From Leifsonia sp. ZF2019 (lineage in GTDB: Bacteria > Actinomycetota > Actinomycetes > Actinomycetales > Microbacteriaceae), in NCBI RefSeq assembly GCF_019924635.1, contig NZ_CP065037.1, forward strand, positions 3,348,001 through 3,412,000: a stretch of 64,000 nt of DNA, read 5' to 3'. The notes under the pieces were generated by a model. It had not been told where the DNA came from. It saw only the letters and a program-made list of their open reading frames with translations, and searched no databases. The number at the start of each line of letters is the position of its first letter. The stretch's first letter is position 1. This document shows positions 56,852-64,000 of this stretch, piece after piece. Made by a program: the position numbers and the translations under genes.

Positions 56852-58700
56852 AACATCGGAGGTGGTGGATGTCGTCGTGGTCGGGGGCGGCCCGGTCGGA
56901 CTGTGGCTGGCGGCCGAGGCACGGCTGGGCGGCGCGAGCGTCGTGCTCGTGGAGCGTCGCGTCGAACGCGTTCGCCAATCCCGTGCGCTGACGATCCATG
57001 GTCGGACTCTGGAGACCTTCGGGCTGCGCGGGCTCTCGTCGCGGTTCCTGGAGGTGGGCCGCCCGATGCCGACGTGGCATTTCGCGAGTCTCGACACGCG
57101 GCTCGACTTCTCAGGGTTCGACACGCCGTATCCATTCACGTTGTTCATTCCGCAATCGCTGACGGAGGCGATCCTCGAGGACCATGCGGTCGAGGCCGGC
57201 GTCGATGTGCGCCGTGGCGCGGTCGTCGTCGGCATCGAGGACCGCGGGGATCAGGTCGACGTCGCTCTCGAGGACGGTGGCGTGATCTCCTCCCGGTGGG
57301 TGGTTGGCTCGGATGGCGCTCGGAGCATCGTTCGTCGCACGGCAGACATCGACTTCCCCGGGCTCGCGGCCACGGAGTCCATTGCGATGGGGGATGTCGT
57401 GCTGGACCTGCCCGATGGCGCCCCGCTTGGTGGAGGGCAGAACGAGTTCGGCGGAGCGAGCATCATCCCTTCCGGTGACGGGGTGCACTCCCGGGTGATC
57501 GTCCTCGACACCACCCGCAGACATGTCCCGCAGAACGAGCCCCTCACCCTCGAGGAATTGAGGGAGTCGCTGCGACGAACCACGGGCACTGACTTCGGCG
57601 CCCGTGATGCATCGTGGCTGACGCGCTTCACCAACGAGACGCGGCTGGCCTCCTCCTACCGCAAGGGCCGGCTGCTCCTCGCCGGAGACGCCGCCCACAT
57701 CCATGCGCCGATGGGCGGTCAGGGCCTGAATGTGGGTGTGCAGGATGCCATGAACCTGGGCTGGAAGCTCGCTCTGGTCGCGACCGACCGAGCCCCGGAA
57801 GGTCTGCTCGAGACCTACGAGAGCGAGCGGCGACCGGTTGGCGAGCGTCTGTTCGCCAATACGGCTGCCCAATACAAGCTCGCATCGGACTTCAGCCCGG
57901 CGAACAGGTATCTGCGCGATGTCGTCAGCGGCCTGCTCGCCGTGCCCGAAGCCAACCGCGTCATGGCCGGCGAAGTGTCCGGATTCTCGGTGTCCTACCC
58001 GCAGCCGCTGGTCGCGGACTCGGAACCGACATCCGGGGCGGGCCGGCGAACCCCGGACCTGCCACTGACGGACGGATCGACGCTGCATCACGCGCTGGCA
58101 GAAGGAAAGTTCGTCCGGGTGACCACGCCAGGCGACCGGGCGATCCCGCTGCCGGCCGCGTTCCGACAGGTCCCGGTCCTCGACGTCCGGGCAGAGCGCC
58201 TCGACATCGACGACGTTCCCGCCGCCGGATCGATCATCGTGCGCCCGGACGGGTACACGCTGGCTGGCTCCGGCGCCGACGCAACCCCGCGCAGCCGCCC
58301 GTCGGTCAGCATCCAGCGCCTGAACCCCGAAGACCTTCACGGAGCCCCGGGCTTCATCAGCCAGATCGTCCAGGCGAGAGGATCGCTCGCCTTCCTCGCC
58401 GGGCAGGTCGCCCAGCGAGCCGACGGCACCTGGGTCGGACTCGGGAGCCACCGCGAACAGGCGGAGCAGATCGCACGCAACATCGACACCGCTCTCCGTG
58501 CCCTGGATCTCCGACGAGACGCCATCGTGAAAGAGACAATCTATGTCGTCGACTACTCCCCGGCGTTGCTCCGCGACATCGTCGGCCCGCTGCGCGACTC
58601 CTACACCGCGCCACCGGCCAGCACGCTGGTCGGCGTCGACACCCTGTTCGCCGCCGAAGCACTGATCGAAGTGGAGGTCACCGTCGCCGTCGAGGCATAG
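56832..58700 (+). CDS. FAD monooxygenase fused to a RidA domain
   Basis: A 622-residue fusion. Residues about 10-490 are a PHBH/MhpA-type aromatic hydroxylase: 'VVGGGPVG' (16-23), 'VVGSDGARS' (157-165) and 'LLLAGDAAHIHAPMGGQGLNVGVQDAMNLGWKL' with Asp286. Residues about 490-622 are a RidA/YjgF domain ('FLAGQVAQRADGTWVG', 'QAEQIARNIDTAL', 'VGVDTLFAAEALIEVEVTVA'). The Arg that archetypal RidA uses against imines ('PARS') is replaced ('PPAST'), so it is a Rid subtype of unknown chemistry. Stand-alone hydroxylases of this type are 400-550 residues. A TetR gene and twin operators control it. Confidence 0.88.
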   Translation: MTNSVKETSEVVDVVVVGGGPVGLWLAAEARLGGASVVLVERRVERVRQSRALTIHGRTLETFGLRGLSSRFLEVGRPMPTWHFASLDTRLDFSGFDTPYPFTLFIPQSLTEAILEDHAVEAGVDVRRGAVVVGIEDRGDQVDVALEDGGVISSRWVVGSDGARSIVRRTADIDFPGLAATESIAMGDVVLDLPDGAPLGGGQNEFGGASIIPSGDGVHSRVIVLDTTRRHVPQNEPLTLEELRESLRRTTGTDFGARDASWLTRFTNETRLASSYRKGRLLLAGDAAHIHAPMGGQGLNVGVQDAMNLGWKLALVATDRAPEGLLETYESERRPVGERLFANTAAQYKLASDFSPANRYLRDVVSGLLAVPEANRVMAGEVSGFSVSYPQPLVADSEPTSGAGRRTPDLPLTDGSTLHHALAEGKFVRVTTPGDRAIPLPAAFRQVPVLDVRAERLDIDDVPAAGSIIVRPDGYTLAGSGADATPRSRPSVSIQRLNPEDLHGAPGFISQIVQARGSLAFLAGQVAQRADGTWVGLGSHREQAEQIARNIDTALRALDLRRDAIVKETIYVVDYSPALLRDIVGPLRDSYTAPPASTLVGVDTLFAAEALIEVEVTVAVEA

Positions 58701-59083
58701 CCGGAAGGGTTCGCCGCCCCTCCGCCGCCGAAAGGGAGCGCCTCGCATCCGCCGCGAACCGCCTGTCCGCGAGACACCCGAGCGAGGAGTTCCCCCATCG
58801 TCTGCGTTTCGGAGTCGTCAGCTCTCCCCGCGGCGACGAGCGGGCTCAGCTGGGCCGGTATGGTTCCGAACAACTCTACTTGTCTGAGCAGTTCGTTGGT
58901 AGCGTCTCCCATGACACACCCCGGATCGCGGGAGCACCCCCTGACGGAGGAACACGGCCTGCCGGAGCGCAGCCGGATCGTCCAGCGGCGGATGGTCGAC
59001 GCTCACCGGCGGGGTGTCCCTCTCCGTCGCCACCGATTGAGCCGGCTCACCCCGATGCCGCACCATCCCACGCTCAGGACCCC
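58701..59083. other. 383-bp gap with a possible degraded ORF
   Basis: No convincing gene. A leftward frame from 58912 begins 'MGDATNELLRQVELFGTIPAQLSPLVAAGRADDSETQTMGELLARVS', which could be the first helix region of a lost regulator, but it runs into the end of the monooxygenase gene. A rightward frame from 58911 ('MTHPGSREHPLTEEHGLPERSR') is Arg/His/Pro-rich and probably not coding. Confidence 0.3.
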
Positions 59084-59437
59084 ATGATGAAGACAGTTGC
59101 GCACATCTTCCACGACGACGCGGACTCGCTCACCGTCGGCAGCCGGCTCCCGGCCCGCATCGCCGAGGTCGCGGCGGACGACCACATCGATGTCGAGGTG
59201 TTCGCCTTCGGCCCCGCACAGCGTCGACTGACCCAGACGGACAGTGAGACCGACCGACTGTTCAACGCCCGGATCGACGCGCTGATCGCCTCCGGGATCC
59301 CGGTCGGCGCGTGCATCAACTCCGCCCGGGCGGACGGCACCGAGGCCACCCTCGCTCGACGCGGGCTCACGCTCGCCGTCGCCCGCGACGAGTTCATCCG
59401 TTTCACTCTCGAACGCGCCACCGTCATCACCTTCTAG
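59084..59437 (+). CDS. DsrE-family protein
   Basis: A 117-residue DsrE/DsrF/YchN-fold protein. 'VAHIFHDDADSLTVGSRLPARIAEVAADDHIDVEVFAFGPAQRRLT' is the Rossmann-like first half, and 'LIASGIPVGACINSARADGT' holds the one Cys (at about residue 83) that could carry sulfur, as in sulfur-relay members; it is a stand-alone copy, not part of a dsr operon. ATG 59084 and 59087 are both possible; the ribosome site is weak (AGGA). It lies between the monooxygenase fusion and the convergent LysE gene. Confidence 0.72.
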   Translation: MMKTVAHIFHDDADSLTVGSRLPARIAEVAADDHIDVEVFAFGPAQRRLTQTDSETDRLFNARIDALIASGIPVGACINSARADGTEATLARRGLTLAVARDEFIRFTLERATVITF

Positions 59438-59474
59438 CGACGATCCGTTCCGCGAGCGTGCGTCAACGCCGTCC

Positions 59475-60110
59475 TCAATGCTCCGCGAGCGACGCAACCA
59501 GCTCCCATCCGACGACACCCGCCAGGCAGGTGTAGACGATCCCCGCCAGGACGCTCAGCATCCGGGCGGCGGACGAGCCCGGCGCGAGACGGCGCTGGAG
59601 CACACCGGCGAGAAGGCCGACCGTCGTATCGACGACGTAGCCGATCGCCATGAAGCACAGACCGAGCAGCACGAACTGGGCGGCGCTGGATTCGGCGGAA
59701 CCGAGGAACTGCGGCAGGAACGCCAGGAAGAACAGCGCCATCTTGGGGTTGGTCAGGTTGACGACGAGACCCTGCCGAAACCACGCGCCGTCCCGACCAC
59801 CCGAGCCGACGTCGGCACCGCGGCGCGCCTCGCGAAACGCCTCCACGGCCAGCCAGGCGAGGTAGCCGAACCCGATCAGGCGCAGCAGGTTCAGCGACCA
59901 CGGAAGCTCGCGGACCAGGGTGCCGGCTCCTGCGGCGACGGCGAGGGAGTAGACGAGCACGCCGAGGGCGACCCCCGCCGACGCCCGCAGCGCAGCAGTC
60001 CGACCGCCGCGGATGCCCACCGCGAGCATGTAGGCCATGTCCGTTCCCGGGGCGAGGCAGATCAGCAGGCTGGCCAGGAGGAAGAGCGGGAGGACGGCGA
60101 CATCGATCAT
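59475..60110 (-). CDS. LysE/RhtB-family amino-acid exporter
   Basis: A 211-residue, six-helix exporter of the LysE/RhtB family. Visible marks are 'LICLAPGTDMAYMLAVGIRGGRTAALRASAGVALGVLV' (helices 1-2) and 'FRQGLVVNLTNPKMALFFLAFLPQFL', the NPK signature. Substrates of the family are amino acids or their derivatives. Its ATG overlaps the stop of the CGNR gene (ATGA), so the preceding zinc-finger protein is its likely regulator. Confidence 0.92.
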   Translation of the reverse strand: MIDVAVLPLFLLASLLICLAPGTDMAYMLAVGIRGGRTAALRASAGVALGVLVYSLAVAAGAGTLVRELPWSLNLLRLIGFGYLAWLAVEAFREARRGADVGSGGRDGAWFRQGLVVNLTNPKMALFFLAFLPQFLGSAESSAAQFVLLGLCFMAIGYVVDTTVGLLAGVLQRRLAPGSSAARMLSVLAGIVYTCLAGVVGWELVASLAEH

Positions 60111-60685
60111 CGGGCGGCTACCGCGCCGGCGACGGGATTGCGGTGGCGATGCCTGTCCACCCTCGCACGATTGCCGCACCCCGGGCTGCACCACCGCTGG
60201 TTGCGCCGCGAACGGTGGAATATCTGCCCGCATCCCGGCGCCTCGCAGATGGCGATCGCGGCCAGGTCGTCGCGGGCGAGGAGATCGACGGTCGCTGCCC
60301 CGAGGACGCCGAGGAGCGCCGGGAAGCCGGCATCGGCCGCCAGCCGGCTCGTTCCCGGAACCGTCGCCAGCAACCGTGAGACGCCGGCAGCACGCACCCG
60401 GGAGTTGATGAGCTCGATGTCCTCCGTCGCCAGGGGCATCCCCCGGGCCGCGCAGCGGAGCAAGCGGTCCGTGGCGTCGCGCTGCTCGAGCACCTGCCCC
60501 AGCTCGATGTCCCCGTCGTCCACCGCCGGCAGCCACGCGGGCTCGGCTTCGATCCACGCGCGGAACTCCTCGACAGTTCCGATGAGCTCTGCGCGCCGAA
60601 CACCCAGCCCGATGGTGGTGTTGGCGAAGTCGACCGCCAGGTGGTCGCCCAGCCAGATCCAGCGCGTCCGTGAAGTCACGCCCAC
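60107..60685 (-). CDS. CGNR zinc-finger/ABATE-domain regulator
   Basis: A 192-residue protein with an N-terminal ABATE ligand-binding domain ('WLGDHLAVDFANTTIGLG', about 11-120) and a C-terminal CGNR zinc finger ('CEAPGCGQIFHRSRRNQRWCSPGCGNRARVDRHR', about 146-179; four Cys ligands). CGNR proteins are thought to be stress-response transcription regulators. It starts with GTG 60685 and overlaps the LysE gene. The upstream patch at 60690-60740 is AT-richer with TTGCGCAA and repeated CATGGA words and probably holds the promoter. Confidence 0.88.
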   Translation of the reverse strand: MGVTSRTRWIWLGDHLAVDFANTTIGLGVRRAELIGTVEEFRAWIEAEPAWLPAVDDGDIELGQVLEQRDATDRLLRCAARGMPLATEDIELINSRVRAAGVSRLLATVPGTSRLAADAGFPALLGVLGAATVDLLARDDLAAIAICEAPGCGQIFHRSRRNQRWCSPGCGNRARVDRHRHRNPVAGAVAAR

Positions 60686-61197
60686 ATCATGGACCTGTCA
60701 TGGATTGTTGCGCAAAAACCATTACATGGACTCGGGTCACGATGCGGCCGTTGACCCGGGGTGAGGGACGAGTTGGTCGCGGCGGACACGTCGACGCGCC
60801 CCACGGCTCCTGGGTCACAGCTACGAGCAGAGCGTGCTCGCGGCGTCCACCGCCGCCAGCCGCGGCTCGTGCGCCACACCACGAACACATAACTGGTGGT
60901 CACACGATCGATCCGATAGAGGGGGACCCGGCGCGACCAGAGCACTCCCGTGACAACCAGGGCATCGCCCACGCGACGCGCTCCAGCGAAGCCGAACCAG
61001 CGGACGGTCAGGTACCCGCTGAAGGCAATGAGGACAACCACGGCATTTCTGAGCTGAGGAGCGTCCGGATCGGTGTGAACGGCGACGCTCCCAGCGAGAA
61101 CCAGCACCGCTGGCGGGAGAAACCCGCCGAAGTACTGGAACGGATGTGGTCTCAGCCTTCGACCGTAGAAGGCCGCCCACGCAGACTCCGCCGTCAT
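60676..61197 (-). CDS. Small membrane protein, copy 1 (C-terminus probably lost)
   Basis: A 173-codon frame with two membrane helices (about 23-41 and 51-71) followed by 'VVTGVLWSRRVPLYRIDRVTTSYVFVVWRTSRGWRRWTP' (about 82-120), a PH-like stretch. A second gene at 63676 has the same segment at roughly 65 percent identity. After RWTP the two diverge completely: copy 2 continues normally, while here the frame reads through what looks like the CGNR promoter. The 3' end is therefore probably truncated. The ATG overlaps the stop of the preceding gene (ATGA). Function unknown. Confidence 0.6.
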   Translation of the reverse strand: MTAESAWAAFYGRRLRPHPFQYFGGFLPPAVLVLAGSVAVHTDPDAPQLRNAVVVLIAFSGYLTVRWFGFAGARRVGDALVVTGVLWSRRVPLYRIDRVTTSYVFVVWRTSRGWRRWTPRARSARSCDPGAVGRVDVSAATNSSLTPGQRPHRDPSPCNGFCATIHDRSMMWA

Positions 61198-61613
61198 CGG
61201 CGCCTGCGTTCTTCCCGCTGGACGCGCTTCAGGGTGCGCAGGTACTTCCGCTGCGGGGGCCCGTAGTCGCTGATGTAGCTGCTGGTGACCATCGCGGCGT
61301 CGAGCCGCCAGCGGAGCGGGATCAGCTCGACCTGGCGGGCGATGCTGTCTGCGAGGTCGGCATCCGGGTCGATGTCGCGGAGGATGATCTCGGCCGGCGG
61401 CAGCTGCATGTAGTAGCGGTCCTCGTCCTCACGGGTGAACTCCTGGTCGAGCTGCTCATACGTCCGCTCGACCAGCTTGTTCATCTCGCGGTCGAGTTCC
61501 ACCATCTGCCGCGGCGTCAGCGCATCGATCCGGGACTGCAAGGCCGCATCGAGGTAGTCCGCGCTGTCGTCCGGGTTGAGGGTGTTGTAACCGCGTCCAA
61601 GCGGGTTCCACAT
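61194..61613 (-). CDS. Hypothetical protein
   Basis: A 139-residue soluble protein that I do not recognise. It is acidic and helical, with 'ALTPRQMVELDREMNKLVERTYEQLDQEFTREDEDRYYMQLPPAEIIL' and an Arg-rich end 'RTLKRVQREERRRR'. AGGAG lies nine bases before the ATG. It overlaps the following membrane-protein gene (ATGA), so the two form an operon. No Cys, no signal peptide. Confidence 0.6.
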   Translation of the reverse strand: MWNPLGRGYNTLNPDDSADYLDAALQSRIDALTPRQMVELDREMNKLVERTYEQLDQEFTREDEDRYYMQLPPAEIILRDIDPDADLADSIARQVELIPLRWRLDAAMVTSSYISDYGPPQRKYLRTLKRVQREERRRR

Positions 61614-61666
61614 CAGGGAGAGCTCCTTCGCGACGACGGGTTAGGGGCACCGTGTCCGGGCGGGTG

Positions 61667-62299
61667 TCAGTCGCGAGAGCGCTTGGCCGCAACCATTCGA
61701 AGCTGATTCAGCGCGTCTATGGCGGCGTCGCACCTCGCTTCAGATTGAGGGAAGATACCTCCGCAGATCTCCGATGTGAAGACCAGCTCGATGTGCAGTT
61801 CCTGACCCTTCCAAGTGCTATTCGTCTTAACCATCCATTGTGGAAGCGTGTCGTATGTCGCCGACTTCTCGATCTTCCCCAACCCGGCCCACGGAATCTC
61901 AAAGACCTTCGCGATCTCCTCATTGCTATCCCAGACCGCGAGTCCTGCGTCGCTAGCAACAACCGTAATGAAGTACGAAATGTCCCGAAGAGCAGGCATC
62001 TCCGGATCCGCATCAAAAATCGGCCGGAATCCGTCTCGCCGCGCGTTCTGCACGAAGGCGGCCGGATTCTCGCGACGCAGTCTGGCACGGGCGCGGGACG
62101 GGCGAACGACAAGCACGAGACAAATGACCAAGAGAACTACGAATACGGCACACATGATCACGATCCCGACGGTCAGGTCGTTCGCCAAGCCCAGCGGAGG
62201 GTCCTGAAGCCGTACCGCCGTCATGCCCACCATCAGGGCGAGCCAGACCACACCGAACGCGTAGCAAGCAATCCATCGGGAGATCACTCGTCGCTTCAT
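61667..62299 (-). CDS. Hypothetical two-helix membrane protein
   Basis: A 210-residue protein with two membrane segments near the N-terminus (about 8-29 and 45-68), then a cytoplasmic domain ending in a PH-like pattern ('YFITVVASDAGLAVWDSNEEIAKVFEIPWAGLGKIE', 'ELHIELVFTSEICGGIFPQSEARCDAAIDAL'). AAGGAA precedes the ATG. Codon use is less GC-biased than in the neighbouring operons, suggesting recent acquisition. The overall plan is similar to that of copy 1 nearby, but the sequences are not alignable by eye. Confidence 0.6.
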   Translation of the reverse strand: MKRRVISRWIACYAFGVVWLALMVGMTAVRLQDPPLGLANDLTVGIVIMCAVFVVLLVICLVLVVRPSRARARLRRENPAAFVQNARRDGFRPIFDADPEMPALRDISYFITVVASDAGLAVWDSNEEIAKVFEIPWAGLGKIEKSATYDTLPQWMVKTNSTWKGQELHIELVFTSEICGGIFPQSEARCDAAIDALNQLRMVAAKRSRD

Positions 62300-62322
62300 C
62301 TCAGTTCCTTCGCTTCGAATCT

Positions 62323-62565
62323 CTAGTCGTTCTGCCACCAGGGGAAAGACAAGCCGGTCGAGAACACAGCGTTCTCCGCCCCAAGCCACCAACGGCCGGC
62401 CGTGCCGAACCCGCGAAATCCAGCGAGGAAAAGGCCCATCTGACAAGATGAGTCCATCTTGATCGTGCAAGCGATCGTAGTTGACCCGATACCGGAAAGA
62501 AGCGCGATCACTTCAAACGCGGGCGCGGCAGGAGTCGGGAGGAGAGCAGCAGCTTGCGTTGCCAT
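62323..62565 (-). CDS. Small hypothetical protein (uncertain)
   Basis: An 80-codon frame upstream of the two-helix protein, with a hydrophobic N-terminal third ('FEVIALLSGIGSTTIACTIKM') and a Trp/Gly-rich end. The ribosome site is weak and no family is recognised. It may be a real small membrane protein or a leftover of one. Confidence 0.35.
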   Translation of the reverse strand: MATQAAALLPTPAAPAFEVIALLSGIGSTTIACTIKMDSSCQMGLFLAGFRGFGTAGRWWLGAENAVFSTGLSFPWWQND

Positions 62566-62640
62566 ACTGATCCACCCAAGGCCCGTCTGAAAGGCGTCAG
62601 CAGCGCGTTTCAGCCCTTCTGCCTGTGTTAACAGATTTTA

Positions 62641-62656
62641 TCGAACATATGTTCGA
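62641..62656. promoter_or_regulatory. LexA/SOS box
   Basis: TCGAACATATGTTCGA is a perfect 16-bp palindrome and fits exactly the actinobacterial and Bacillus-type SOS consensus TCGAAC-N4-GTTCGA. It lies 51 bp upstream of the small gene at 62707, in a local AT-rich promoter patch, so that gene should be induced by DNA damage. Confidence 0.9.
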
Positions 62657-62706
62657 AAGTGTGCTGCAATTGGTGGGACACCCGAACACATCTGGAGGAC
62701 CTGGTC

Positions 62707-62982
62707 ATGAGCATCGCGCCCGCCGCCGACATCGTCCACCTGTGGGACGACGCCGGCGTCCCTACCCGCCTGGTTTGGGCCGGCCGCCGGTACCGGATCC
62801 TCACCGCCGACCCCGTCCGGGATCCGGCCTACGACGCCGCGCTCACGCATCCGGTCGCGCGCCTGGCCGGCTGGGCCGTCGTCGCGGCCGCGGAGGCGAA
62901 CCTGGCCGAGGTGTGCGCGCTGCAGCTGCAGCGCGGCGCTGGCGGGACCGGCTGGCTCCTGGTCGACGTCGACCCCGGCTGA
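62707..62982 (+). CDS. Small SOS-controlled DUF6504-like protein
   Basis: A 91-residue protein. The core 'DDAGVPTRLVWAGRRYRIL' resembles small DUF6504-type proteins that accompany the SOS mutasome genes (imuA/imuB/dnaE2) in actinobacteria, though I cannot confirm the match. The rest is Ala-rich helix and 'GWLLVDVDP'. GGAGGA lies seven bases before the ATG. A perfect LexA box stands 51 bp upstream, and two further small genes follow in the same direction, so this may be the leader of a damage-inducible set left on a mobile remnant. Confidence 0.55.
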   Translation: MSIAPAADIVHLWDDAGVPTRLVWAGRRYRILTADPVRDPAYDAALTHPVARLAGWAVVAAAEANLAEVCALQLQRGAGGTGWLLVDVDPG

Positions 62983-63010
62983 GCCGATGGGAACCTCGAA
63001 ACGGTAAGAC

Positions 63011-63277
63011 GTGTACACCGGGCAGCTGGCCGGCCTCGAGGCGGAGGAAGCCCGCCGGCCCAAGCCGATCAGCATCCCCGAAGAGATCGTGCACGCCTCA
63101 GGACGTCGGCACGACGAGAAGACCCCGATCCCGGTCCGCGTCCACGTCCCCGTGCAGGTTGCGTATAGCGACGTCGAGCTCGTCGACGCCGACGCGATCG
63201 CCTGGACCAGCGGCGGCCTTGCCCTCGTCTGCTACACCCCCGCCGGCGAAGAAGGTCCGGGACCGAAGCACTCGTAA
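63011..63277 (+). CDS. Hypothetical protein downstream of the SOS box
   Basis: An 88-residue protein with a Pro/Val-rich beta middle, 'IPVRVHVPVQVAYSDVELVDADAIAWTSGGLALVCY', preceded by a basic helical start. No family is recognised with confidence. It starts with GTG 28 bp after the DUF6504-like gene and its TAA overlaps the ATG of the next frame (TAATG), so the three are one unit. Confidence 0.5.
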   Translation: MYTGQLAGLEAEEARRPKPISIPEEIVHASGRRHDEKTPIPVRVHVPVQVAYSDVELVDADAIAWTSGGLALVCYTPAGEEGPGPKHS

Positions 63278-63657
63278 TGCCTCGGTTCCGGACCGGCTTC
63301 TCACCCTCTCTGCGAAGGGTACCCAGCACGGCCGAGTTGACCATTACCCACACCTACGCCGAAGGCACCATCGTGCGCGGCACCGCCGACACCCTCGAAG
63401 TCCACGGCAACCAGTGGGGCCGCAGCCGGCTACCGGCCGGCCGCGAGAGGGCCAGTCACCCTCGCGCTCCCCGAGCCGACCCATCGGGCCGGCGTGATGG
63501 CAGGCTCCGCCGCGCTCAACCGCCTACCGGCCCCGCGACGTTGCACCAGCGTGGCCGGCCCGCAGACCGGGCGCCAGTTGTCGGGACATCAAGGAGGAAA
63601 ATCGTGTTGGCGCCGGTTCCTCCGGCCAACTATGCCGACAGGGCTGAGCGGGCATAG
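63277..63657 (+). pseudogene. Decayed DUF3560-like gene
   Basis: The segment 'LTITHTYAEGTIVRGTADTLEVHGNQWGRSRLPAGRER' (about 63335-63450) resembles the start of DUF3560 proteins ('TITHTHAEGTLIxGTxRGDGxxxxLKxxGWRWSRxLGxW') but lacks about ten residues after GTA, and the sequence soon becomes an unrelated Arg/Pro-rich frame. DUF3560 genes are typical of actinobacterial plasmids and integrative elements, so this is probably a fragment of one. Confidence 0.5.
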
Positions 63658-63675
63658 GCACGCGCCGACCAATTG

Positions 63676-64000
63676 TCAGAGGTGGTCAGCCCCCGAACGC
63701 GACGAGCCCGTCTTCGCGTCGTCTACCCACCGGCGGATCACCTTGACATTGTGGTTACTGTGCCGCGTAACCATTTCGATGGGCCTCGGCTTGGACCAGA
63801 GCGGCGTGATCGGGGTCCACCGAGGTCCGCCTCTCCGCGACCGCCATATCACTGCCACATACCCGAACGTCACTCGTTCGATCTGAATAAGCGGGATACG
63901 ACGCGACCACAGAACGCCTGTAATCACTAGGTCGTGCTCGTCCTTTCGCACGCCCGCGAGAACGAACCAGCGCACGGCGAAGTACGCACTGAACGTGATA
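63676..64000 (-). CDS. Small membrane protein, copy 2 (cut by window end)
   Basis: The C-terminal part of a paralogue of the gene at 60676-61197. Residues visible start 'ITFSAYFAVRWFVLAG' and continue 'LVITGVLWSRRIPLIQIERVTFGYVAVIWRSRRGGPRWTP', then an intact tail with 'EMVTRHSNHNVKVIRRWVDD'. The frame is open to the last base, so the gene starts beyond the window. GC content is lower than in copy 1. The intact tail shows what copy 1 lacks. Confidence 0.65.
   Translation of the reverse strand, partial: ITFSAYFAVRWFVLAGVRKDEHDLVITGVLWSRRIPLIQIERVTFGYVAVIWRSRRGGPRWTPITPLWSKPRPIEMVTRHSNHNVKVIRRWVDDAKTGSSRSGADHL

Noticed and set aside
1..64000. tRNA, rRNA, IS element or complete prophage
   Set aside because: No cloverleaf-type sequence with a terminal CCA region, no rRNA-like stretch, and no transposase, integrase or phage structural protein was recognised.

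Overview
The window is high-GC, densely packed actinobacterial DNA with strongly GC-biased third codon positions, GTG starts and chains of ATGA/GTGA-overlapping genes. A DtxR/IdeR iron box, a TCGAAC(N4)GTTCGA SOS box, LAxTG-type surface anchors, a choice-of-anchor G/TIG-repeat surface protein and the mix of families suggest a soil- or plant-associated member of the Microbacteriaceae (Leifsonia/Microbacterium-like). That placement is inference: no rRNA or tRNA gene was seen. No CRISPR array, insertion sequence or complete prophage was recognised.

Layout. 0-9 kb: end of an ECF-transporter T subunit, a CHY zinc-finger protein, a DUF2470 protein, a very large secreted nuclease/5'-nucleotidase, LysR and TetR regulators, a DUF805 protein and a uridine-kinase-like protein without a P-loop. 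9-11.6 kb: a secreted amidase with an N-terminal dockerin, translationally coupled to a wall-anchored cohesin protein, which looks like a minimal two-gene cohesin-dockerin display system. 11.9-12.8 kb: a siderophore-interacting protein under an iron box. 12.9-23.5 kb: a surface-structure locus with a MalT-like LuxR regulator, a 12-repeat TIG giant surface protein, two SipW-dependent (TasA/camelysin-like) proteins, a SipW-type signal peptidase fused to its own anchored extracellular domain, and a small secreted protein. 23.5-28.9 kb: TetR with a DHA2 exporter, a CmtR-like metal sensor, a paired SMR exporter and an epoxide hydrolase.

28.9-43.5 kb: two divergent units sharing a LacI-type palindrome. 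Leftward run a Dpp/Opp-type ABC importer, two NylC/DmpA-type P1 peptidases, a C45 acyltransferase-like hydrolase and a LacI regulator. Rightward run a MOSC/flavin/2Fe-2S oxidoreductase and a kinase-class III aminotransferase fusion. I read this as uptake and dismantling of an unusual amide such as a beta- or omega-amino acid oligomer. 43.5-55.5 kb: a sugar-acid regulon in which the same TTGTCGACA-type site precedes an MFS sugar transporter, a GntR regulator with a divergent dehydratase/KDPG aldolase/KDG kinase operon, and a seven-gene operon (binding protein, Gfo/Idh dehydrogenase, two permeases, PIG-L deacetylase, mutarotase, SDR). Together these give a nearly complete sugar-to-pyruvate route of the semi-phosphorylative Entner-Doudoroff/De Ley-Doudoroff kind.

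55.5-60.7 kb: small uncertain ORFs, a TetR regulator controlling a FAD monooxygenase-RidA fusion through two operators 32 bp apart, a DsrE-like protein, and a CGNR/LysE pair. 60.7-64 kb: an accessory, partly lower-GC stretch with two diverged copies of a small membrane-protein gene, other orphan genes, a perfect LexA box in front of small DUF6504-like genes, and a decayed DUF3560 gene, probably a mobile-element remnant.
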